Shown piece by piece: positions 14,781 through 21,326 of a stretch of DNA of 39,270 bases (position 1 is its first letter; every line of letters starts with the position of its first letter). The position numbers and the translations under genes are program-made. A model generated the notes under the pieces. It did no database searches. It worked only from the letters and a program-made list of their open reading frames with translations, and was not told the DNA's origin. This DNA comes from an uncultured Clostridia bacterium (GTDB lineage Bacteria; Bacillota; Clostridia; Christensenellales; CAG-138). Where the stretch lies: positions 1 through 39,270 of the forward strand of contig CAMVGD010000009.1 of assembly GCA_947166925.1 (NCBI GenBank). Direction: 5' to 3'.

Positions 14781-15913
14781 AGCTCAGACAAAAAAGCTAT
14801 GTATTGACGGTGGCGCTTGTGGCGGCGGTGCTGTTTGTCAGCACGTTTGTTCTCGTGCTGCAGAATCTGCGGGCGACGTTCAGCGCGATCGAATCACGCG
14901 CGATCGGCGAGGAAAAGGCGCTTGCGCTGTCGGTCGACGGGATGCTGGCGCAAACGCCGGAGCAGAACCGCGCCGCATACGTGCGCGGCTTTGCGCTGTA
15001 TGACAGCAACGGCGCGACCTTTGCGCTGGGACGCGGGGAAAAGACCTGGGTCTCGATCGAGCCGGTCCCGCCCGAAGTCGAGCCCGGCAGGGTGCACCGG
15101 ATCACACAGAACGGACGCACCGTGCTTGCAATGGCGGATACGCTGTCGGACGGCGTATGGCTGCGCTTCGGGCTCGACGTGACCGACGAGCTTGACCGGA
15201 CGGTGCGGCAAGCGATCGGATCGGTGCTCGTTTGCACGCTTCTGACCGCCGGCATTGCGGCGGCGCTGTATTTCATGTTAGAGCGCGTCAACCAGCCGGT
15301 CGAACGGCTTGCGCACGAGCTTCGGACGCCGCTGACCGTCATTCGCGGCTACGGCGAGCTTCTGGAGCGCGCCAAGCTGACGCCGGAGCAGCAGCACACG
15401 GCGGCAAGCTATATCGTATCGGAGAGCGAACGGCTCGGCGAGATCTCGCAAAAGCTTCTGACCCTTGCGGACGCGCGCAAGAACGTGTTTCAGCCGGAGC
15501 GCGTAAAGCTCAACGACCTTGCGGCGCACCTGAAGCAAACCTATCCGACGCTCGAAACGGAGATCGGATGGGACACGATGACTGCGGACCGTGCGCTGAT
15601 CCTCAGCATGCTCGGCAACCTGATCGGCAACGCCGTCAAGGCGTCCGACCCTGGCGCGCCGGTCAGAATGCGGGCGACGCCCGGCGTGATCGAGATCATC
15701 GATCACGGTTCCGGCATGACGCCGGAACAGCTCCGCTACGTCAACGACCCGTCGCATGCGAAAAATCCCTCGATCCGGAGCGGGCTCGGCGTGCCGCTGT
15801 GTCACGAGATCGCCGCGCTCCACAGCGCGACGCTGCGGTTTGCATCCAAGGAGGGCGAGGGAACGACGGCGACGGTCCGGTTCGGAGCGGATGCGGCGCC
15901 TATGGCGCAGTGA
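14777..15913 (+). CDS. sensor histidine kinase without HAMP domain
   Basis: Membrane kinase of 378 aa, partner of the preceding regulator; it starts with GTG overlapping the regulator stop. TM1 is at about 8-28, an extracytoplasmic sensor region of about 115 residues follows, and TM2 is at about 146-167. The phospho-accepting His180 lies in ERLAHELRTPLTVIRGY only a dozen residues after TM2, so there is no room for a normal HAMP; only the phrase NQPVERLAHE remains. The catalytic domain has the N box (GNLIGNAVKAS), EIIDHGSGMT and SGLGVPLCHEI. The last five residues (APMAQ) are encoded by the first hairpin of array 4, so repeat sequence forms the end of the gene. The sensed signal is unknown. 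Confidence 0.94.
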   Translation: MKLRQKSYVLTVALVAAVLFVSTFVLVLQNLRATFSAIESRAIGEEKALALSVDGMLAQTPEQNRAAYVRGFALYDSNGATFALGRGEKTWVSIEPVPPEVEPGRVHRITQNGRTVLAMADTLSDGVWLRFGLDVTDELDRTVRQAIGSVLVCTLLTAGIAAALYFMLERVNQPVERLAHELRTPLTVIRGYGELLERAKLTPEQQHTAASYIVSESERLGEISQKLLTLADARKNVFQPERVKLNDLAAHLKQTYPTLETEIGWDTMTADRALILSMLGNLIGNAVKASDPGAPVRMRATPGVIEIIDHGSGMTPEQLRYVNDPSHAKNPSIRSGLGVPLCHEIAALHSATLRFASKEGEGTTATVRFGADAAPMAQ

Positions 15914-15982
15914 TATCCGCGCTGCGCGCGGGTGATAGATGCCCTTCGGGCATGTTCAGGACGATTCTCCTTGCGGAGAATC
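15896..15982 (+). repeat. hairpin array, TGATAT-linker type (array 4), overlapping the kinase 3' end
   Basis: GCGCC-TAT-GGCGC (15896-15908, coding), linker AGTGATAT which supplies the stop codon, CCGCGC-TGC-GCGCGG, linker GTGATAG, ATGCCC-TTC-GGGCAT, then GATTCTCC-TTGC-GGAGAATC. The last module is nearly the proS terminator stem but has no T-run after it. Confidence 0.85.
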
Positions 15983-15994
15983 ATGGGATCATAC

Positions 15995-16096
15995 CCCCCG
16001 TCAGTCACCTGACGGTGACAGCTTCCCCACCCTGGGGGAAGCCTCTGCGTGAGCGCAGCCAAAAGCCTTCCCCCTATGGGATTCGCGCGCATTCTT
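15995..16096 (+). repeat. cluster of palindromic intergenic repeats
   Basis: Consecutive hairpins GTCACC-TGAC-GGTGAC, GCTTCCCC-ACCCT-GGGGAAGC and CTGCG-TGAG-CGCAG, then CCTTCCCCCTATGGG. They are of the CTTCCCC class seen across gut Clostridia. No gene was found here. Confidence 0.65.
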
Positions 16097-16145
16097 GCCC
16101 TCCCTGTGTAAGGGAGGGTGGCGAGGAACGAGCCGGGAGGGTTGT
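16097..16145 (+). repeat. CCCTCCCTGTGTAAGGGAGGG-family element, left copy (plus orientation)
   Basis: The stem CCCTCCC/GGGAGGG is followed by TGGC, a short variable part, then GGGAGGGTTGT. The inverse copy lies at 16207-16260. Confidence 0.75.
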
Positions 16146-16147
16146 CA

Positions 16148-16207
16148 ATGAATCGGCTTTCGTGAAGGATTGTCCAGCGGACGTGAATTGCGGCAAAACC
16201 GCGTGAA
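16148..16207 (+). repeat. hairpin array, RTGAATT-linker type (array 5)
   Basis: ATGAATC, a degenerate unit, GTCC-AGC-GGAC (16172-16182), GTGAATT, GCGG-CAAAA-CCGC (16190-16202), GTGAA. The array is enclosed by two inverted palindromic elements. Confidence 0.75.
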
Positions 16208-16260
16208 CAACCCTTCCGGGTTCACTGCGTTCACCCACCTCCCCTTACACAGGGGAGGCA
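16207..16260 (-). repeat. CCTCCCCTGTGTAAGGGGAGG-family element, right copy (minus orientation)
   Basis: Read on the minus strand it has a CCTCCCC stem, TGTGTAA loop, GGGGAGG, GTGGG and an ending GGAAGGGTTGT. This mirrors the copy at 16097-16145. Confidence 0.75.
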
Positions 16261-16287
16261 AGAAAAGCCGAGCAGGCTCCGACGATT

Positions 16288-16341
16288 TTACAACTCTCTT
16301 ACAACTCTGTGATGACTCTGTTACAAGTTCCATGCTACGAT
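16288..16341 (+). promoter_or_regulatory. TTACAA-box operator and promoter of the membrane-anchored protein gene
   Basis: Boxes TTACAA (16288), TTACAA (16299), TGATGA (16310) and TTACAA (16321) are each 5 bp apart. A -10 TACGAT at 16336-16341 lies 9 bp after the last box. The bases around the -10 (TTCCATGCTA) match those at 10866 (TTCGATGCTA). Confidence 0.75.
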
Positions 16342-16367
16342 GGGATCGCAGAAAGGAGGCAAATGCC

Positions 16368-17936
16368 ATGAAAACACTCTTACACAAGCACAAGGTGCTT
16401 CTGATCACGCTTTCCGCGGTCCTGTGCCTCGGCATCTTTTCCGGACTTTTGCTCACTGGCGTGATTCGCTTCTCGAAGGAAGGAAGCACGTTTGCGACCG
16501 TCGCCGACGCGAAGACGGAAGCAAAGATGCAGACAAGCGAGACCGAAGCGGAATATGACCCGGAAAACGGATCCGTCGAGGACCTGAACAGGTCGGAACC
16601 GACGCCCTCGCCTGCGGCGCAGGGCGCAAAGCTCTCCGCGGAACAGATCAAGTGGATCACGGAGGACGTGCAGAGACGGAGAGAACGGGTGATCCCGATC
16701 CGGTCCAGCATCTGGATCGCCGACAACCGGTTCCTGTGGACCGATCAAGAGCCGAGCGCGGAACAGACTGCTGCCGCATGTAAAGAGGCGGACCGGCTGA
16801 CGCAAATCCTGTTCGGACGGTCGTACGCGGAACTGACCGGATATGAACCGGACAGCGCGTATACAGCGCTTTTCACCGACGCTTCGGGCGAACGCGACGC
16901 GTTTCTGATCACGCGCGATCCCGCCGGCGTGTACATCCTGGCGCTGCGTGCATCGGATTATTCGCTGATCTGTGCAGACCTTCTGACCTATCCGGAGGGT
17001 AAGGCGGTCGACCGTGAGAAGGAGAATATTGCGCTTGCGGAACAGCTCGGATACCAAGCGAAGCCGATCCGGACACGGTCGGGGATGCAGTTTGAATATA
17101 CCAGCGAGCTGGTTTATTCGTACACGACCGACACGGACACCTGTCTGACCTTTGCGTACATCGGCGACAAGCTGTGGCAGGTCGCGGTCTTCCCGAGCCA
17201 GAATGCGATGCTCGAAAGCGAGTACTTCCTTGCGGACCTGCAGAACAGCTTTTCGGAAAAGGCATATCCGCAGCATTTCGTCGAGGCGGAACCGCCGGAA
17301 TTGGACGAAAGCAAAATGGCGAACGTCATGAAGATCGAAGACATGCTTTGCACGCTCTATCAGGATCTTTCCGGTGAGAAGCTCTATGCCGGAAACATTC
17401 AATGGACGTTCTACCGCGACGAAAGCGGCGTACGCGAGGACTGCTGGGAGCTTAAGGGTGACGGGTTCGCGATGATCGTATCGGCGTATTCGCGCGATCT
17501 GATCTCGTTTACCGGCACCATTCCCTGCAAGGACCTGCAGGACGTTCCGTATGAAAGATGGGGCGAGAAGGAGTACGAGGACGCAACGACGATCATTGCG
17601 CAGGATTTCATCTGCGCGCTCGGCATGTACGGCCCGGATGAAACAAACACGCACGGTAAGGGTCTGAAGGAGGTCAGCGTCAACGCGGTCGTGGACGGTA
17701 TCGTCTGCACGATGGATATCGAGCTTGAGGACGGCACCTGGTACGAGTGCGAGTTCCGCAACGGCGTGCTGAAGGAGATCTGGCATTTTGCGAACGACAG
17801 GATGTTCATGGAAGGTCCCATGACCGGCTGGGTTGCGGACGCTGTGTACATCAACGAAGTGACCGGTAAGCCGTTTATTCCGGATTACCGCGACTGGGAC
17901 GGCGATTTCCACGTCACGGCACGCCCCGAAAACTGA
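16368..17936 (+). CDS. membrane-anchored extracytoplasmic protein of unknown function
   Basis: This 522-aa protein has a single N-terminal membrane anchor (VLLITLSAVLCLGIFSGLLL) and no lipobox, then an acidic low-complexity linker (about 40-90) and a large soluble region outside the cell. I recognise no family; alternating strands such as YTALFTDASGERDAFLITRD and CLTFAYIGDKLWQVAVFP hint at repeated PepSY-like or beta-propeller-like modules, which is only an impression. It does not share the INAIDGSI ending of the neighbouring lipoproteins. The ATG at 16368 follows AAAGGAGG (16352-16359); the frame upstream of it runs through repeats and is not coding. Its promoter carries four TTACAA boxes, so it probably belongs to the same regulon. 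A terminator follows. Confidence 0.8.
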   Translation: MKTLLHKHKVLLITLSAVLCLGIFSGLLLTGVIRFSKEGSTFATVADAKTEAKMQTSETEAEYDPENGSVEDLNRSEPTPSPAAQGAKLSAEQIKWITEDVQRRRERVIPIRSSIWIADNRFLWTDQEPSAEQTAAACKEADRLTQILFGRSYAELTGYEPDSAYTALFTDASGERDAFLITRDPAGVYILALRASDYSLICADLLTYPEGKAVDREKENIALAEQLGYQAKPIRTRSGMQFEYTSELVYSYTTDTDTCLTFAYIGDKLWQVAVFPSQNAMLESEYFLADLQNSFSEKAYPQHFVEAEPPELDESKMANVMKIEDMLCTLYQDLSGEKLYAGNIQWTFYRDESGVREDCWELKGDGFAMIVSAYSRDLISFTGTIPCKDLQDVPYERWGEKEYEDATTIIAQDFICALGMYGPDETNTHGKGLKEVSVNAVVDGIVCTMDIELEDGTWYECEFRNGVLKEIWHFANDRMFMEGPMTGWVADAVYINEVTGKPFIPDYRDWDGDFHVTARPEN

Positions 17937-17951
17937 ATCCTCTGCGCAAAC

Positions 17952-17984
17952 GAGCGACCGGCAAACCCGGTCGCTCTTATTTTC
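17952..17984 (+). terminator. intrinsic terminator
   Basis: GAGCGACCGG pairs with CCGGTCGCTC around CAAAC, followed by TTATTTT. Confidence 0.9.
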
Positions 17985-18019
17985 TGCACCTGTTTGCACA
18001 GGAAAGCCGCGTGCATGCG

Positions 18020-18086
18020 ATCCCAAAAGCCCTCCCCTCCGAGGGAGCGCTCAACTCTGTGCCCTCGGCGTCCCGTTTGCGAGTGA
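18020..18086 (+). repeat. degenerate palindromic repeat (CCCTC...GAGGG)
   Basis: AAAAGCCCTCCCCTCCGAGGG resembles a decayed copy of the CCTTCCCC/CCCTCCC element family. The rest of this stretch up to array 6 shows nothing else. Confidence 0.45.
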
Positions 18087-18201
18087 ATGAATTGCGCTTA
18101 CACGCATGAATAGGCTTCGCCGTGAATTGACCTGACGGTCATGAATAGGATTCGCCGTGAATTGTTCCTTCGGGACATGCAGGGCGTCCGGGAGGACGCC
18201 C
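18087..18201 (+). repeat. hairpin array, RTGAATW-linker type (array 6)
   Basis: Linkers at 18087, 18106, 18122, 18141 and 18157 (ATGAATT, ATGAATA, GTGAATT, ATGAATA, GTGAATT) alternate with an imperfect GCG..CGC, GGC-TTC-GCC, GACC-TGAC-GGTC, GGA-TTC-GCC and GTTCC-TTC-GGGAC. A bigger hairpin GGGCGTCC-GGGA-GGACGCCC closes it. The GACC-TGAC-GGTC unit is identical to the one in array 3. Confidence 0.82.
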
Positions 18202-18246
18202 CCTACACGGTCATACTTGTTCGCGACAGGGAACACGACCTTGTTT

Positions 18247-18310
18247 TTACAACTTCGATACAACTATCTTACATCCTTGTGACGTTTTGGACGAATTTGG
18301 GCGGTATGAT
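18247..18310 (+). promoter_or_regulatory. TTACAA-box operator and promoter of lipoprotein paralogue C
   Basis: Boxes TTACAA (18247), ATACAA (18258), TTACAT (18269) and TGACGT (18280) have exact 5-bp gaps, then GGACGAATTT, and -10 TATGAT at 18305-18310. First box to -10 is 58 bp, identical to the promoter at 10808. The stretch TGACGTTTYGGACGAATTT is common to both. Confidence 0.78.
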
Positions 18311-18341
18311 GATGACAGACCGAAGGAAGGGGATGATTCTG

Positions 18342-19868
18342 ATGAAACGACTATGGATATTGCTGCTTGCGGCGCTGCTGCTTGCCGCGTGCGTGGCGAC
18401 GCCGGAGTCGGAGTTGATCGTGAATAAGAACTACGGCGTTGCGGAACAAAAGCTGAACGAGCTGTACACCGATACGGTCGGGACCGCGGACGAGCCGCAG
18501 AACGGAGCGCTTCCGCGCGATCCGCTTGCGCCGCAGGTCTTTTTGGATCGCTGGCAAAAGGAGCCGTATCGAACGGATTTTACGGCGCTGGAAACGACGG
18601 GCGCCCGAATGGAGGGCGATCGGAAGATCGTTGACACGCGAGAGGTGCACGGCACGCTGCAGCTTACGATCGACGCCGCGATCGGGCAGAAGGCGGACGG
18701 GCTGTATCCGGTGTACCGGACGCGGACGACGACGCTCGGGAAGGCGCAGACCACGGCGATCCTTCAAAACCTCTTTGCCGCGCCGACCGAGGTATACGTC
18801 TATGAAAGGACAAAGGAAGAACTGGACGCGGAGTTTCAGGCGTATCTCGATCTCGTGCAGGAAAAGCGCGAATGGGACGCAGCGGGAAGACCGGATCGCG
18901 ACGATTGGGACGAGTATGTGCCGACCGAGGAGGAGGTCGCGGAGCGTTCGCAGCAGTATATGGCGGAGATCGCCGCGGCGCCGGACAGGCTCGAAACGCG
19001 GACGGTTTCGGATTATGCCGATGTGCCGTACGACGTCTGGAGCGTCTATACGCTTTCGGACGGGCACGCGCTCTCCGTGCATGCCTCCGAAACGGGTGTG
19101 AGCGCCGTCGTCGACAGAGGGATCGTCTATCCGTCGTACGAGTATGAATGGGACAAGAAACACAAGGAGGGCGATTATCGGCACTGGAAGGACGTCGAAA
19201 TGCCGCGCGAGGATGCGGATCGTTTGCTCGAAGCCGCGCTCTCCCGCACGGGGCTTGTTGGCTTTTCCGTGACCTGGGCGTATCCTGCAAACCTGATGGG
19301 CGAGAAGAACGGAAAGACCAAAGCGCTTGCGACCGGCTGGTCCTATAAGCTGCACCGGGATTACGGCGGCTATCCCGTGCCGGACGTCAACTGGCAGCTC
19401 GACCGGAGCCTGAACTACGAAAACGACCGGGCGGAAACGTACGCCGCGCCGATCATGACCGAAATGCTCGACGTCATGGTGGGACCGAACGGTGTGCTGA
19501 GCTTCACCTGGTACAACCCGCGCGAGATCGTCGATCTGGTCAACGAGAACGTGGAGCTTCTGCCGTTCGATACGATCGCGTCGCGTGCGGAGACCGCGAT
19601 CACGACGCTGACGAACCCGCTGCATCTGCGGCGGCATTCGCTCGAATGGTACGACACGCAGGGCTGTATTCCGGTCACGGTCCACCGGGTGATCCTCTCG
19701 ACCTATACGATCCGCGAGCGCAACGCGGACACGTTCTTTGAAATGCCGTGCTGGCTCGTCTTTTTCGGAGAGGACGACACGGACCGGCACAACATGGACA
19801 TGGGCTACGACTGTCTGATCCTCAACGCCGTGGACGGCTCGATCGTGCATCCCGACGCGGGATATTGA
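18342..19868 (+). CDS. lipoprotein, DUF6034-like, paralogue C
   Basis: This 508-aa lipoprotein (MKRLWILLLAALLLAAC, Cys17) is more diverged than paralogues A and B. It keeps the same plan: CVATPESELIVNKN at the mature start, a central LQLTIDA strand, and the C-terminal signature CLILNAVDGSIVHPDAGY. The ATG at 18342 is nine bases after AAGGAAGGGG; an in-frame ATG at 18333 touches that ribosome binding site and is less likely. Its own TTACAA-box promoter is nearly identical to that of the A/B operon. Function unknown; presumably anchored on the outer face of the membrane. A hairpin array begins at the base after the stop codon. Confidence 0.83.
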   Translation: MKRLWILLLAALLLAACVATPESELIVNKNYGVAEQKLNELYTDTVGTADEPQNGALPRDPLAPQVFLDRWQKEPYRTDFTALETTGARMEGDRKIVDTREVHGTLQLTIDAAIGQKADGLYPVYRTRTTTLGKAQTTAILQNLFAAPTEVYVYERTKEELDAEFQAYLDLVQEKREWDAAGRPDRDDWDEYVPTEEEVAERSQQYMAEIAAAPDRLETRTVSDYADVPYDVWSVYTLSDGHALSVHASETGVSAVVDRGIVYPSYEYEWDKKHKEGDYRHWKDVEMPREDADRLLEAALSRTGLVGFSVTWAYPANLMGEKNGKTKALATGWSYKLHRDYGGYPVPDVNWQLDRSLNYENDRAETYAAPIMTEMLDVMVGPNGVLSFTWYNPREIVDLVNENVELLPFDTIASRAETAITTLTNPLHLRRHSLEWYDTQGCIPVTVHRVILSTYTIRERNADTFFEMPCWLVFFGEDDTDRHNMDMGYDCLILNAVDGSIVHPDAGY

Positions 19869-19953
19869 GCGCCTGCGGCGCATTGATGTTTGCCGCTTTG
19901 CGGCAAGTGATACCTGCTTCGCAGGTGAAATGTTCCCTTCGGGAACGCTCAGG
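19869..19953 (+). repeat. hairpin array, TGATAT-linker type (array 7)
   Basis: GCGCC-TGC-GGCGC directly after the stop codon, ATTGATG, TTGCCGC-TTT-GCGGCAA, GTGATAC, CTGC-TTC-GCAG, GTGAAAT, GTTCCC-TTC-GGGAAC. The order and several units repeat those of array 2 after proS. Confidence 0.85.
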
Positions 19954-20000
19954 AAGATTGCGCGCTGCACATCAACGCGCTCGACGGCAGTATCATGTAA
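19950..20000 (+). pseudogene. remnant of the 3' end of a fourth DUF6034-like lipoprotein gene
   Basis: One frame reads QEDCALHINALDGSIM then TAA. This matches the C-terminal signature of the three lipoproteins (for example DCLILNAVDGSIV in the gene just upstream and LSINAIDGTVIDV in paralogue B). There is no start, no ribosome binding site and no upstream coding sequence, because array 7 lies directly before it. It looks like the surviving tail of a tandem duplicate, or a segment left after recombination between paralogues. The match is short (about 12 residues), so chance is not excluded. Confidence 0.55.
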
Positions 20001-20001
20001 T

Positions 20002-20055
20002 AAAAACGGCAAACGAAAAGGGTGCTGAGACGTCCTCAGCACCCTTGCTGTTTTT
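20002..20055. terminator. two-way intrinsic terminator between convergent genes
   Basis: AAGGGTGCTGAG (20018-20029) pairs perfectly with CTCAGCACCCTT (20035-20046). TTTTT follows on the plus strand (20051-20055), and AAAAA precedes (20002-20006), serving as the U-tract for the minus-strand exporter operon. Confidence 0.92.
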
Positions 20056-20059
20056 GGCT

Positions 20060-21313
20060 TTATTCGTGACGCAGCGCTTCGATCGGGTCGAGGCGCGCCG
20101 CGCGGTAGGCAGGGATCGCGCCGAAGAACATGCCGATCACGAACGAGAATACGACCGTTGCGGCGACGATGACCCAGCTGATGAAGATCGGCACGCCGGA
20201 CATCTTGGAAATGCCGTAGGCGAGTATGATGCCGACGATCACACCGAGGATGCCGCCGAGGCAGGTCAACACGCCCGCTTCGATCAGAAACTGCGCCGAG
20301 ATGCGCCGTCTGCGCGCGCCGAGCGCTTTTTTGAGTCCGATCTCCGGCGTGCGCTCGGTGACCGACACCAGCATGATGTTCATGACGCCGATGCCGCCGA
20401 CGATCAGCGAGATGCCCGCAACGAGGATGAGCTGCCGGTTTGTGGCGCTCGAAAGCTCCTGAAGGTTCTTTGCCTGCTCCAGAAGGTCCTCGCTCTTATA
20501 GCGGACCTCCGGATTCTCCTGCCGGATGGTGCCGTTCAGAATCTCCTCGGCTTTTCTGCCCGCAACCGTCATGGAATCGGTATCGACCGCGCGGATCACG
20601 AGCGAGCGCGGTTCGTCGTAGCGGAACAGCACGGGCCACGTCGAGAACGGGATCAGCACCTTGCCGCCGGACGACTGGTTATAGGTGAAATACTCGTCGA
20701 GCGTGCTCACCTTCGGGCGGAAGTCCGAGGCGCGCGTGAATTCGCCGATCACGATGTACGGCTCGCCGCAGATGTCGATCGTTTTGCCGATCGGATTCGC
20801 GCCGGAAAACAGCGCCGCGGAGACCGTTTCGTCGATCATGGCGACCTTGCGGAAATGCGTGCAGTCGCTGTCCGTGATGCTGCGTCCCGAGCGGACGGTG
20901 TAGCCGTACACGGACGGATAGGACCGGTCGATGCCGTAGACCGTGCCGGCGGAAAGCGCGTTGCCGCCGCTCCGGATCTGTCCGTAGGCGTCACGCTGCG
21001 CATAGTACGCGGCGCTCGCGACCTCCGGGATCGCGCGGATCTCCTCGAGCGTGCTGTCGGTCAGCGCCGTGATATAGTCCGGCGCGGTCGCCCATGCGGT
21101 CTCGAACGGGTAATCGCCCTGATACAGACGCACGGTCACGACGTTCGAGCCCGAGCCGACCAGGTTTTCCTTGATCTGTTCGTTCGTGCCCATGATCGTG
21201 GACGAGATCGCAATGATGCTTGCGATGCCGATGATGATGCCGAGCATCGTCAGGGCGCTGCGGAGCTTGTGGGAACGGATGCCGTCAAAGGCTTCGCGGA
21301 AATTTTCCAACAT
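20060..21313 (-). CDS. MacB/YknZ-like ABC transporter permease (FtsX fold)
   Basis: This is the last gene of the exporter operon, 417 aa. The N-terminus MLENFREAFDGIRSHKLRSALTMLGIIIGIASII is the classic MacB start with TM1. A large extracytoplasmic MacB_PCD-type domain follows (about 45-280, with SVYGYTVRSGRSITDSDC). Three C-terminal helices hold the conserved GGIGVMNIMLVSVTERTPEIGLKKALGARRRRI stretch. It works with the ATPase at 23459 and the adaptors to drive export by mechanotransmission. The ATG at 21313 has AAGGGGG at good spacing; a GTG nine bases upstream is possible but sits on that ribosome binding site. It ends at the two-way terminator. Confidence 0.94.
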   Translation of the reverse strand: MLENFREAFDGIRSHKLRSALTMLGIIIGIASIIAISSTIMGTNEQIKENLVGSGSNVVTVRLYQGDYPFETAWATAPDYITALTDSTLEEIRAIPEVASAAYYAQRDAYGQIRSGGNALSAGTVYGIDRSYPSVYGYTVRSGRSITDSDCTHFRKVAMIDETVSAALFSGANPIGKTIDICGEPYIVIGEFTRASDFRPKVSTLDEYFTYNQSSGGKVLIPFSTWPVLFRYDEPRSLVIRAVDTDSMTVAGRKAEEILNGTIRQENPEVRYKSEDLLEQAKNLQELSSATNRQLILVAGISLIVGGIGVMNIMLVSVTERTPEIGLKKALGARRRRISAQFLIEAGVLTCLGGILGVIVGIILAYGISKMSGVPIFISWVIVAATVVFSFVIGMFFGAIPAYRAARLDPIEALRHE

Positions 21314-21326
21314 CGGCGACACCCCC

